A DNA stretch of 64,000 nt, from NCBI RefSeq assembly GCF_030317105.1, contig NZ_JASZYG010000002.1, forward strand, positions 620,001 through 684,000, given 5' to 3'. Of this stretch, positions 1-8,514 are shown piece by piece; positions within the stretch are counted from its first letter, which is position 1, and each line of letters opens with the position of its first letter. The notes beneath the pieces were generated by a model. It did no database searches. It worked only from the letters and a program-made list of their open reading frames with translations, and was not told the origin of the DNA. This DNA comes from Variovorax brevis (GTDB taxonomy: Bacteria > Pseudomonadota > Gammaproteobacteria > Burkholderiales > Burkholderiaceae_C). A program made the translations under genes and the position numbers.

Positions 1-2
1 CG

Positions 3-1067
3 CGTGTGTGGATTGCACGCATCCTCGTCTCCTGGGGCGTGTTGGCGACGCTGTCGGCCTTCGTGCAGAACGCCACGCAGCTCTACATCCTGCGCTTCCT
101 GTTGGGCGTGGCGGAAGCGGGCTTCTTTCCCGGCATCATCGTCTACCTCACCTACTGGTTTCGCTCGAAGGAACTGGCCACGACGGTGGCGCTGTTCACC
201 GCGGCCATTCCGGTGTCCTACATCATCGGCGCGCCGATGAGCACCTGGATCATGGACAACATCCACTGGCTCGACTGGAGCGGCTGGCGCTGGATGTTGT
301 TCCTCGAAGGCATCCCGGCCGTCATCTTCGGCGTGGTGTGCTTCTTCAGACTCACCGACAAGCCACAGGACGCGCGCTTCCTGACGCAGGGCGAGAAGGA
401 CTGGCTCATCGCCGAGCTCGAACGCGATCGCAAGGCACGCAAGAACGTCAAGCACCTGGGCGTGTTCGAGGCCATCAAGAACAAGAAGGTGCTCTACCTG
501 TCGTTCATCTACTTCGTGTACCAGTGCGGCAGCCTGGGGGTCGGCTACTGGATGCCGCAGATCATCAAGGGATTGTCGGGCTCGCTCACGCACACGCAGA
601 TCGGCCTCATCGCCATGTTGCCCTACATCCTTGCAACGGCCGTGATGGTGTTGTGGTCCCGCAGTTCGGACCGGCGCGATGAACGCAAGCTGCATTCGGC
701 GATTCCGCTGGGCGTCGCGGCGGTGGCCCTGATGGCGGCCGGCTTCACGCACAACATGGTGGTCGCGGTGGGGCTGATCAGCATCGCGCTGTCGGGGCTC
801 TACGCCTTCAAGTCACCGTTCTGGGCATTGCCGACACTGTTCCTGTCGCGCTCGACGGCCGCGGTGTCCATTGCGGTGATCAACTCGATCGGCAATCTGG
901 GCGGCTTCGTGGGCCCCTACATGATCGGCGTCGTCAAGGGCACGTCGAGCAGCGCCACCGGCGCGCTCGCCTTCCTCAGCGCCTTGCTGGTGATCGCCTT
1001 TTTCATGACCCTGTTCATGCGCGTCCAGTATGAGCAGCCGGACCTCGCCCGGCCGGTCGCGGCTTGA
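3..1067 (+). CDS. MFS transporter, anion:cation symporter type (5' end missing)
   Basis: Major facilitator superfamily carrier, probably of the ACS family that imports organic anions with protons. The reading frame is open to the left edge, so the first one or two membrane segments lie outside the window; about 354 codons are present where the family has about 430. Several hydrophobic helices are visible, and the opening VWIARILVSWG matches the conserved stretch after helix 2 of ACS carriers. The following aconitase and Bug-type binding protein on the same strand suggest a di- or tricarboxylate substrate, but this is inference from context. Confidence 0.85.
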   Translation, partial: RVWIARILVSWGVLATLSAFVQNATQLYILRFLLGVAEAGFFPGIIVYLTYWFRSKELATTVALFTAAIPVSYIIGAPMSTWIMDNIHWLDWSGWRWMLFLEGIPAVIFGVVCFFRLTDKPQDARFLTQGEKDWLIAELERDRKARKNVKHLGVFEAIKNKKVLYLSFIYFVYQCGSLGVGYWMPQIIKGLSGSLTHTQIGLIAMLPYILATAVMVLWSRSSDRRDERKLHSAIPLGVAAVALMAAGFTHNMVVAVGLISIALSGLYAFKSPFWALPTLFLSRSTAAVSIAVINSIGNLGGFVGPYMIGVVKGTSSSATGALAFLSALLVIAFFMTLFMRVQYEQPDLARPVAA

Positions 1068-1084
1068 GCCCAACACTTTTGATC

Positions 1085-3736
1085 ATGAACAACACACAAG
1101 ACTTTCCGGTCGGGCTCATCGACATCGGCGGGACCACTGCCGCGCTGGTCGACATGCCGGCGCTGTTCGGCAGCGAACTCCAGCGCCTTCCGGTCGTGCT
1201 GCGCCTGCTGCTGGAGAACGTGGTCCGCAACATGCGAGGCGCCGAGCGCAGCGCAGCGGTCGCGGCCATCTTCCAGTGGCTTCAAACAGGGTCGAGCGAT
1301 GCCGAGATCGCCTTCCAGCCCGGCCGCGTGCTGATGCACGACACCACCAGCACGCCCGCGCTCGTGGACATCGCCGCGATGCGCAATGCGCTCGAAGAAG
1401 CCGGTGTCGATCCGTCCGTGCTCAACCCCGGTCTGCCGGTGGAGGTGTCGGTGGACCATTCGCTGGCGGTCGAGGTTTTTGCGCGTCCCGACGCGCCTGC
1501 GCTGAACCTTGAACACGAAATCCGCCGCAACCAGGAACGCTATCGCTTCCTGCGCTGGGCATCGAAGTCGCTGCGCGGCGTGAACGTGAATCCGCCCGGG
1601 ACCGGCATCATGCACACCATCAACCTGGAGCAGCTGGCGACCATCGTCACCACGCAGGAGCGCGATGGCATGTTGTGGGCGGTGCCCGACATGATGATCG
1701 GCACCGACAGCCACACGCCGATGATCAACGGCATCGGCGTGCTCGGTTGGGGCGTGGGCGGACTGGAGGCGCAGACCGTGATGTTCGGCATGCCGACCAT
1801 GCTGCGCGTGCCGGACGTCATCGGCGTGCGGCTCAAGGGGACATTGAAGCCCGGCTCGCTGGCAACCGACCTGGCCTTGACGGTGACGCAGCGCCTGCGT
1901 GCCATCGGCGTGTCGGGCGAGTTCGTCGAATTTTTCGGCCCGGGCGTTTCCACGCTGAGCGCGGGTGAGCGCGCGGTCGTTGCAAACATGGCGCCCGAGT
2001 ACGGCGCGACGACCGGCTACTTTCCGATCGATCAGCACACGCTCGACTACATGGCGTCGACTGGCCGCAGCGTCAAGGCGCGCGAACTGGTGAAGGCGTA
2101 TGCGCGCCGCGTCGGCATCTGGTTCGACCCCGATGCGCAGCCGCGCTACACGCGCACCATCGACATCGACCTGTCGGCTGTCGGAATGCACATCGCCGGG
2201 CCCAAGCGTCCGCAAGACTTGCTGGATTACTCGCAGGCGCGCAGCACGCTCGAAGCGCTCGACTTCACGCCCACGCTGGCTGACCGGGAGATGCCGCGCC
2301 ATCCGGTGGCCATCGCCGCGATCACCAGTTGCACCAACACATCCGATCCTTCCTTGCTCATCGCGGCGGGTCTTGTTGCACGCAAGGCCCGGCGACTCGG
2401 CCTCAAGGTGCCGCACTGGGTCAAGACCTCGCTGGGTCCGGGCTCGCCGGCCGCCGCGGGCTATCTCGACCGCGCGGGCCTGACCGATGACCTGTCAGCG
2501 GTCGGCTTCGACATCGTGGGCTACGGATGCACCACCTGCATCGGCAACCCCGGCCCCTTGCCGGAGGTCATTCGCCAAGCCCTGGCTGCCGGCAGCATCC
2601 ACCCGGTGGCTGCGCTCTCCGGCAACCGCAACTTTCCGGGACGGGTGCATCCGGATCTGGACCTGGGCTTCCTGATGTCGCCACCGCTGGTGATCGCCTT
2701 CGCGCTGGCCGGCGACGCCGAACGCGACTTGAGCCGCGAGCCGGTCCAGACCACGCAGGACGGACGTGAGGTGTTCCTGCGCGACCTGTGGCCAACGCGC
2801 GAAGAAGTCGCGGCACATCTTGCCTTGGGTGCGGACCCGGCGGATTTCGCACGCGCATTCAAGATCGCCACCCGCAACCCGGCCTGGCATGCGCTCGAAG
2901 CGCCCGACACGCCGCTCTTTCCGTGGGACCCGAAATCGACGGCCTTGCGTCGTCCCCCGTTCGCGTCGGTCACCGAAGGCAGCCTGCTGGGCCGCTACAG
3001 CGCGTATCCCCTGCTGGTCGTTGGCGACGACATCACGACGGACCACATCTCACCGGCCAGCGCCATTCCGCCCGACAGCCTGGTCGCGGACTTCCTGGTG
3101 GCGCGCGGCGACGACCGCCTCGACCTGAACGTCTTCGCTTCGCGGCGCGGCAACTGGGAAGTGATGATGCGGGCGGCCTTTCACAGCAAGACGCTGGTCA
3201 ACCTGCTCCAGCCCGGCATGCCGGTGGCGCACACGCTGCATGTGCCCAGCGGCGACGTGCAGCCGATCTGGGACGTCGCGCAGCGCTACCGCGATGCCGG
3301 CGAATCGGTGGTGCTGGTGGCCGGCGAGCGCTACGGCACCGGATCGTCACGCGACTGGGCGGCGAAAGGGCAGCGCCTGCTGGGCATTCGCGCCGTTCTG
3401 GCGGTGAGCTTCGAGCGCATCCACCGCTCGAACCTGATCGGCATGGGAATTCTTCCGTTGCGCTTGCCCGAAGGCGTGAATCCGCAAACGCTGGCACTGA
3501 AGCCGGGAGACCGGATCGAGATCGACGCCGATCCGAAGCGCATCGCGCCGCTCTGCGAGATCGGTGTCTGCGTCATTCGGGCCAATGGCGAGGTCGAATC
3601 CATGCGCGCCATCGCCGCCATCGAAACCCAACTGGAGACGGATCTGCTTCGCGACGGCGGCGTGATCCCTTCCATCCTTAAAAAGACCATCGAAGCGCAG
3701 ACGGGCAGCACGCCGCGCGTGCCGGTGACCGCTTGA
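1085..3736 (+). CDS. acnA: Aconitate hydratase AcnA
   Basis: Cytoplasmic [4Fe-4S] aconitase that interconverts citrate, cis-aconitate and isocitrate; about 883 aa, normal for AcnA. Visible family motifs are GTDSHT in the N-terminal catalytic part, the cluster cysteines in ITSCTNT and GCTTCIG, and the C-terminal swivel-domain signature GTGSSRDWAAKG. I prefer ATG 1085 over a TTG at 1064 that overlaps the upstream stop; neither has a strong ribosome site. It sits between two carboxylate-type uptake proteins, so this may be a second, catabolic aconitase gene rather than the housekeeping TCA-cycle copy. That role is inferred. Confidence 0.93.
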   Translation: MNNTQDFPVGLIDIGGTTAALVDMPALFGSELQRLPVVLRLLLENVVRNMRGAERSAAVAAIFQWLQTGSSDAEIAFQPGRVLMHDTTSTPALVDIAAMRNALEEAGVDPSVLNPGLPVEVSVDHSLAVEVFARPDAPALNLEHEIRRNQERYRFLRWASKSLRGVNVNPPGTGIMHTINLEQLATIVTTQERDGMLWAVPDMMIGTDSHTPMINGIGVLGWGVGGLEAQTVMFGMPTMLRVPDVIGVRLKGTLKPGSLATDLALTVTQRLRAIGVSGEFVEFFGPGVSTLSAGERAVVANMAPEYGATTGYFPIDQHTLDYMASTGRSVKARELVKAYARRVGIWFDPDAQPRYTRTIDIDLSAVGMHIAGPKRPQDLLDYSQARSTLEALDFTPTLADREMPRHPVAIAAITSCTNTSDPSLLIAAGLVARKARRLGLKVPHWVKTSLGPGSPAAAGYLDRAGLTDDLSAVGFDIVGYGCTTCIGNPGPLPEVIRQALAAGSIHPVAALSGNRNFPGRVHPDLDLGFLMSPPLVIAFALAGDAERDLSREPVQTTQDGREVFLRDLWPTREEVAAHLALGADPADFARAFKIATRNPAWHALEAPDTPLFPWDPKSTALRRPPFASVTEGSLLGRYSAYPLLVVGDDITTDHISPASAIPPDSLVADFLVARGDDRLDLNVFASRRGNWEVMMRAAFHSKTLVNLLQPGMPVAHTLHVPSGDVQPIWDVAQRYRDAGESVVLVAGERYGTGSSRDWAAKGQRLLGIRAVLAVSFERIHRSNLIGMGILPLRLPEGVNPQTLALKPGDRIEIDADPKRIAPLCEIGVCVIRANGEVESMRAIAAIETQLETDLLRDGGVIPSILKKTIEAQTGSTPRVPVTA

Positions 3737-3762
3737 CGACGCATCAACCTGGACTTCATGCC

Positions 3763-4518
3763 ATGACCCTCGACCCCCACATCGTTTCCGCCTTCACGCC
3801 GACCGGCAAGCTGCGCGCGTCCATCAACCTCGGCAATCCGATCCTGGCCAGCAAGGACCCCGCGACCGGCGTCGCGAAGGGCGTCTCGGTCGATCTGGCC
3901 AAGGGCTTTGCCGAGCGCCTGGGCGTGGAGCTCGAACTCGTGGTGTTCGATGCGGCAGGCAAGTCGGTCGAAGCGGTCGCCGACGAACGCGCGGACATCG
4001 GCTTCTTCGCCATCGACCTGCAGCGCGGCGTGCACATCGCTTTCACCGACGCCTATGTGCTCATCGAAGGCTGCTACCTGGTGCGCGACGACTCGCCCAT
4101 CCACAGCAACGACCAGGTGGACCGCGAAGGCAACCTGGTGGTGGTTGGCAAGGGCAGTGCCTACGACTTGTTCCTGTCGCGCGAACTTCGCCATGCGCAC
4201 ATCGTTCGCTCGCCGACATCGCCCACGGTGGTCGACACCTTCCTGGCGCAACAGGCGGACGTGGCCGCCGGCGTCAGGCAACAGTTGCAAGCCGACGCAG
4301 CCAGGCTCGGCGGCCTGCGGTTGCTGGATGAACGCTTCATGGTCATCCGCCAAGCCATGGGAACCCCCCGCAGCCGCGGCGAGCAGGCCGCCAACTTCCT
4401 CGCGGCGTACGTCGAAGAGATGAAGGCCAGCGGCTTCGTGGCTGCCGCGCTCGCGCGCCACGGCATCGAAGGCGCATCGGTGGCACCTGCTTCCAAACCC
4501 ATTTCCCTCGCTTCGTAA
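3763..4518 (+). CDS. Substrate-binding-domain protein (SBP_bac_3-like), no signal peptide
   Basis: About 251 aa with the fold signature of family-3 periplasmic amino-acid/organic-acid binding proteins (GKLRASINLGNP near the start, ADIGFFAIDLQR, and a KGSAYDLFLSR segment). Unusually, the N-terminus begins directly in the binding domain, with no hydrophobic signal segment. A TTG at 3733 would add ten hydrophilic residues and no signal either. It may therefore be cytoplasmic, for example a sensor, or its true export route is not obvious. It follows acnA by 26 nt and precedes the Bug protein by 20 nt, so the genes are probably co-transcribed. Confidence 0.75.
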   Translation: MTLDPHIVSAFTPTGKLRASINLGNPILASKDPATGVAKGVSVDLAKGFAERLGVELELVVFDAAGKSVEAVADERADIGFFAIDLQRGVHIAFTDAYVLIEGCYLVRDDSPIHSNDQVDREGNLVVVGKGSAYDLFLSRELRHAHIVRSPTSPTVVDTFLAQQADVAAGVRQQLQADAARLGGLRLLDERFMVIRQAMGTPRSRGEQAANFLAAYVEEMKASGFVAAALARHGIEGASVAPASKPISLAS

Positions 4519-4538
4519 TCAAACCCCAGGAGACTTTC

Positions 4539-5519
4539 ATGACCATCACCCAACGACGCAACGCGCTTCTCGCCCTGCTGTCCGCCGCGACCGGCTTGTT
4601 CGCCGGCCCGGCGCTTGCGCAGGACTACCCGACCAAGCCCATCACCATCATCGTGCCCTTCGCAGCCGGCGGAAACACGGACGTGAAGACGCGCCTGGTC
4701 GCGCTGCAGCTTTCCACCATCCTGGGCAAGCCTGTGATCATCGACAACAAGCCGGGTGCCAGCGGAAACATCGGCATCGAACTGCTCGCCCGCGCGGCGC
4801 CCGATGGCTACACGATCGGCATGGGCAGCTTCGGGCCGCTGGCGGTGAACCCGTCGATCTATCCCAAGGTCAACTTCGACCCCAAGAGCTTCGTGCCCAT
4901 CGTGCTGCTTGAAAAGAGCCCGCTGGTGCTCGCGACGCCCGCGGACAAGCCGTACAAGACCGTCAAGGACATCGTCACGGCGGCCAAGGCCAAGCCGGGT
5001 TCCCTGAACATCGCCAATGCCGGGCCGGGCGGCGCACATCACCTGTCCGCCGAGTTGTTCGAAAGCGCTGCGGGCATCGACATGGTGGGCGTGCCTTTCA
5101 AGGGCGGCGGCCCCGCATCGAACGCGCTGCTGGCGGGGCAGGTCGACCTGATGTTCGAGCAGACGAGCGCCGCGGTGCCTTCCATCCAGGCGGGCAAGAT
5201 CAGACCGATCGCTGTGACTTCGGCCAAGCGCCTGGCGAGCATGCCCGATGTGCCGACCTTCGCCGAAGCGGGCTACCCGCAGGTGCTGGTGTCGAACTGG
5301 ATGGGCTACATCGCGCCGAAGGGAACGCCGCCCGCGATCGTCGCCAAGCTGCATGCCGCATTCGTCAAGGCCATCAACCATGCGGAGGTCAAGGACCGCA
5401 TCCTGGCGCAGGGCAACGAGGTCGGTGGTGGAGCGCCCGCGGAGTTTGCGTCCTTCATCGACAGTGAAAGCGCGAAGTGGTCCAAACTCGTGAAAGAGCG
5501 CGACATCCGGATCGACTGA
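4539..5519 (+). CDS. Bug/TctC-family tripartite tricarboxylate transporter binding protein
   Basis: 326-aa periplasmic solute-binding protein. The N-terminus is a classical signal peptide (positive start, hydrophobic core, cleavage near GPALAQ-DY). The mature part opens with DYPTKPITIIVPFAAGG, a hallmark of the Bug family, which is greatly expanded in Burkholderiales and binds carboxylates for TctAB-type carriers. A strong AGGAG lies 8 nt before ATG 4539. No TctA/TctB membrane genes are next to it, as is usual for orphan Bug proteins. Position after acnA supports a carboxylate ligand. Confidence 0.92.
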   Translation: MTITQRRNALLALLSAATGLFAGPALAQDYPTKPITIIVPFAAGGNTDVKTRLVALQLSTILGKPVIIDNKPGASGNIGIELLARAAPDGYTIGMGSFGPLAVNPSIYPKVNFDPKSFVPIVLLEKSPLVLATPADKPYKTVKDIVTAAKAKPGSLNIANAGPGGAHHLSAELFESAAGIDMVGVPFKGGGPASNALLAGQVDLMFEQTSAAVPSIQAGKIRPIAVTSAKRLASMPDVPTFAEAGYPQVLVSNWMGYIAPKGTPPAIVAKLHAAFVKAINHAEVKDRILAQGNEVGGGAPAEFASFIDSESAKWSKLVKERDIRID

Positions 5520-5654
5520 AGCAGGCGTGCCGGCTCGCTGCCGACCATGCATGGTGAAGGGCCAATGCGGGCGCCGCTGGCGCAATCGGCGTAGAAACGG
5601 CGCTCGCCGCTGCGAGGCAGGCAGCAAAGGTCCATCGCCATGAGGAGCGCAGCC

Positions 5655-6953
5655 ATGAGATCCATTGTCCAGGCCCTTGGCGCACATGGCCGCGGCGCCG
5701 CCATGCACTTGTGGGCCGCTGCGGCCGGCCGTTCGGACCTGCCGCGGCGCGTGGCGCTGGCAGCCGCGACATCGATCTGCCTGTGGGGCGTGATCGGCGC
5801 CTCGAGTGCCTGGGCACTTTGGAGCGACGAGAGTTGGGTCGCGACCTGGAGCGCCGGGCCGCACTATGGCAACGATTTCGCAGCCTATACCCAGTTCAAT
5901 GCACAGACCACGCTGCGGCAGATCGTGCGCGTCAGCAGCGGCGGGACCAGCGTGCGCGTGCGGCTGTCCAACGAATTCGGTAGCCAGCCGCTGGTGATCG
6001 GCGCCGCGCATGTCGGCCTGCGCAGTTCGGGTGCCGGCGTCGCCGTGGGGTCGGATCGGACGCTCACCTTCGGCGGCGCGAACTCGATCACCATCCCGGC
6101 CGGCGCGCCGGCATTGAGCGACCCGGTGGCACTCAACGTGCCGGCGCAGTCGGATCTCGCGGTGAGCCTGTACCTGCCCAATGCGAGCACTGGCAGCACC
6201 AGGCACTACTTTTCGCTGCAGACCAACTACGTTTCGCAGTTCGGCGACTACACCGGCATGGCCGTGCCGCCGGTGGCATCCACCGTGCAGTCGTATTTCT
6301 TCCTGACTGCGGTGGACGTTCTTTCGGTGAGCGGGGCATCGACGGTCGCCGTGCTCGGCGATTCGATCACCGACGGCTATCCCTCCGCGGCCGGCACCAA
6401 CCGGCGCTGGACCAATGTGCTGACGGAGCGGCTGCAGGCCGCGAGCAGCCCGGTGGCGGTGGCCAACGAGGGCATTTCGGCCAACCGGGTGCTGCGCAAT
6501 GTCACTGCGCCCAGTGCGCTTGCGCGCTTCGATCGCGACGTGCTGGCCCAGGCCGGCATCAAGTATGTGATCGTGCTCGAAGGCATCAACGACATTGGCC
6601 AGGGCGCCCTGTCGTCATCCGAGCCGGTGACGGCCAGCCAACTCATCGCCGGCTATCGACTGCTCATCTCCCGCGCGCACCAAAAAGGGCTGCGCATCTT
6701 CGGCGCCACGCTGCCGCCGTTCGAGGGCGCGGGCTACTACTCGGCCGAAGGCGAAGGCAAGCGCCAGGCGGTCAACAACTGGATCCGCACCGGCGGCGAG
6801 TACGACGGCGTGATCGACTTCGACTTGGCCATTCGCGATCCGGGCCGCCCGTCCCGCCTGCTGCCGCTCTACGACAGCGGTGACCACCTGCATCCCAGCG
6901 ACGCCGGGTATCGCGCGATGGGCGAGTCGGTTTCGCTGCAGCTGTTCAAGTAG
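5655..6953 (+). CDS. SGNH/GDSL-family hydrolase, exported
   Basis: About 432-aa esterase/lipase-like enzyme. The GDS block (VLGDSITDG, nucleophile Ser near residue 237), the block III GxND (GINDIG) and the catalytic DxxH (SGDHLHP) near the C-terminus are all present. An N-terminal beta-rich domain (about residues 55-225) precedes the hydrolase domain, as in two-domain family members acting on extracellular esters. The start is set by AGGAG 7 nt upstream of ATG 5655; an earlier ATG at 5640 overlaps that site. A hydrophobic segment around residues 33-55 would be a long-n-region signal peptide. The true substrate is not predictable. Confidence 0.88.
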   Translation: MRSIVQALGAHGRGAAMHLWAAAAGRSDLPRRVALAAATSICLWGVIGASSAWALWSDESWVATWSAGPHYGNDFAAYTQFNAQTTLRQIVRVSSGGTSVRVRLSNEFGSQPLVIGAAHVGLRSSGAGVAVGSDRTLTFGGANSITIPAGAPALSDPVALNVPAQSDLAVSLYLPNASTGSTRHYFSLQTNYVSQFGDYTGMAVPPVASTVQSYFFLTAVDVLSVSGASTVAVLGDSITDGYPSAAGTNRRWTNVLTERLQAASSPVAVANEGISANRVLRNVTAPSALARFDRDVLAQAGIKYVIVLEGINDIGQGALSSSEPVTASQLIAGYRLLISRAHQKGLRIFGATLPPFEGAGYYSAEGEGKRQAVNNWIRTGGEYDGVIDFDLAIRDPGRPSRLLPLYDSGDHLHPSDAGYRAMGESVSLQLFK

Positions 6954-7089
6954 GGGAGTCGGCCTGCGTGCGCTCCGGCGACTGTCAAGATGCTCGTGGA
7001 GCGCTTGTTCCGGGTGTCGGGCTCAGGCAATCGAGTGGTGGCATGACGGGGCATCTGCCGATGAATGACGCCTTCAATGCCGCGGGCGC

Positions 7090-7401
7090 CTACGTCGTCT
7101 TGAGCCCCAGCCAGGCCACCGCGATCACCGCATTCACCGACACGCTCACGGCGCTTGGCACGTAGAGCAGCGCCGACGCCACCGTTGCGTCGAGCTGGAT
7201 TTCGACGATGCCGCCCAGGCTGTAAAACAGCACGGCGCACCAGAGCCAGCGGTGCATGTACGTCAGCAGCCAGTGCGCCTGGGAACGGTTGTACCGCGCC
7301 GCCGCAGAGCGCTCGAGGAAGCTCCCCTTGTTGACGTCCAGGAAGAGCCACTCGAAGAAGAAGTAGCGGTACAGGAGAGCGCGGAAAGTCAGCTCTTGCA
7401 C
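7090..7401 (-). CDS. Small two-helix membrane protein, hypothetical
   Basis: 103 aa starting at GTG 7401, with AAAGGA 7 nt upstream. The start is rich in aromatic residues (YRYFFFEWLFLDV), followed by a soluble stretch and two hydrophobic segments near residues 48-70 and 75-98. I recall similar short proteins of unknown function in Burkholderiales, but no function can be assigned. It converges on the SGNH hydrolase gene. Confidence 0.6.
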   Translation of the reverse strand: MQELTFRALLYRYFFFEWLFLDVNKGSFLERSAAARYNRSQAHWLLTYMHRWLWCAVLFYSLGGIVEIQLDATVASALLYVPSAVSVSVNAVIAVAWLGLKTT

Positions 7402-7534
7402 GATCCAATCCTTTTGACGGCGGTGGTTGGTACCCGTAGCGTATCGGGAAGACGGTCAAAACCCGAGGCTGACGGCGGTATAGGGACTTTGGCAGGATGG
7501 ACATCGTCTAGCTGGCGTTGTGCAGTCAGCCGCA

Positions 7535-8458
7535 TCAGGAGGCCGTCTGCAACTGGTCGAGATCCAGCAGGAGGTAGCTGGCGGCTCGTTGGGTTTTCCG
7601 GTCGCCGTCGTCGCTGACGATGATGACTCGCGCCCGTCCGTGAAGGACCGCCGAGCACACGCCTTCCGCGCGCTTCAGGCTTTTCAAGCCCGCAACGACG
7701 ACTCGGCGGGCCGGGCTGCCTTCTCGACCGTCCCAGAGCCAAAGGCCGAAGGGGTCCTTTTCGCGCGACACCGGTCCGCTGACGATCAGGTACTCGGCAA
7801 GGGTGCGCACGTAGGCCAGCCCACGGATCCCCTGGCCGCCGAGATCCAGTTCATCGAGATCCGCAGCGACCCGGGGCGCCTCGTCTGCCTCGAACATGCC
7901 ACGGGGATTCTCGATGCGGGCAATGATTGCGCGCCCCTCGTGCAGCGGACCACGAAAGCCGATCAGCAATTGCTGCTGGTCCTGGGTGATCTCCAGCCCT
8001 TCGATGTTGAGACCCGCGCCGGTCTTGACGTCCAGCACCTGCGCCGCCGCTGCCAGCACAGGGTGCGCGTTCGTCAGGGCGCCCTTCAGTCCTTCGACGA
8101 CTTTCGTGTCCTCGACCCGATGGCCCTCGACGCGAAACCTCACCAGTCGTTCACGGGAGGTCTTCTCGTCGCCATCGTCGTCCCGCGAGTGCGAGGTGAT
8201 GGCATAGACGAAGCCGTCGCGGTCCATGGAAAGGCCTTCGAGGTCCTCCAGCTTCCAGAAGTCGCTGAATATCTGGAGCAGGCCCGGACCGAGTTCGCTG
8301 CTGTCCACCTGCCCATCGACACCGATGGTGATCAAGCTGAAGGGATGCTCCTTCTCGTCCTCCACGACAAGAAAGCGGCCGTCTGGCAATTGTTGAATGC
8401 CTGACGGCTCATAGATGCCGGTCAGGGATTGGAAAGCGGGAGATGCCTTGTTCGCCAC
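7535..8458 (-). CDS. DUF3616 / esterase-like beta-propeller domain protein
   Basis: About 307 aa. The sequence has repeated beta-propeller-like strands (GIYEPSGIQQLPDGRFLVVEDE, KLEDLEGLSMDRDGFVYAITSHS, GLNIEGLEI), typical of DUF3616 or esterase-like-of-phytase proteins. The biochemical role is unknown. The start is uncertain: the frame stays open far into the upstream OPT gene, so I placed it at the first sensible codon after the OPT stop, GTG 8458; a TTG a little upstream is the alternative. No signal peptide is seen from this start. The gene is 56 nt downstream of the OPT transporter and probably co-transcribed. Confidence 0.7.
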   Translation of the reverse strand: MANKASPAFQSLTGIYEPSGIQQLPDGRFLVVEDEKEHPFSLITIGVDGQVDSSELGPGLLQIFSDFWKLEDLEGLSMDRDGFVYAITSHSRDDDGDEKTSRERLVRFRVEGHRVEDTKVVEGLKGALTNAHPVLAAAAQVLDVKTGAGLNIEGLEITQDQQQLLIGFRGPLHEGRAIIARIENPRGMFEADEAPRVAADLDELDLGGQGIRGLAYVRTLAEYLIVSGPVSREKDPFGLWLWDGREGSPARRVVVAGLKSLKRAEGVCSAVLHGRARVIIVSDDGDRKTQRAASYLLLDLDQLQTAS

Positions 8459-8514
8459 GAAGGCATTGTCTACCCGCCCGACACGCGACCGCAACCGAGG
8501 CTGCTGCGCTTGGC

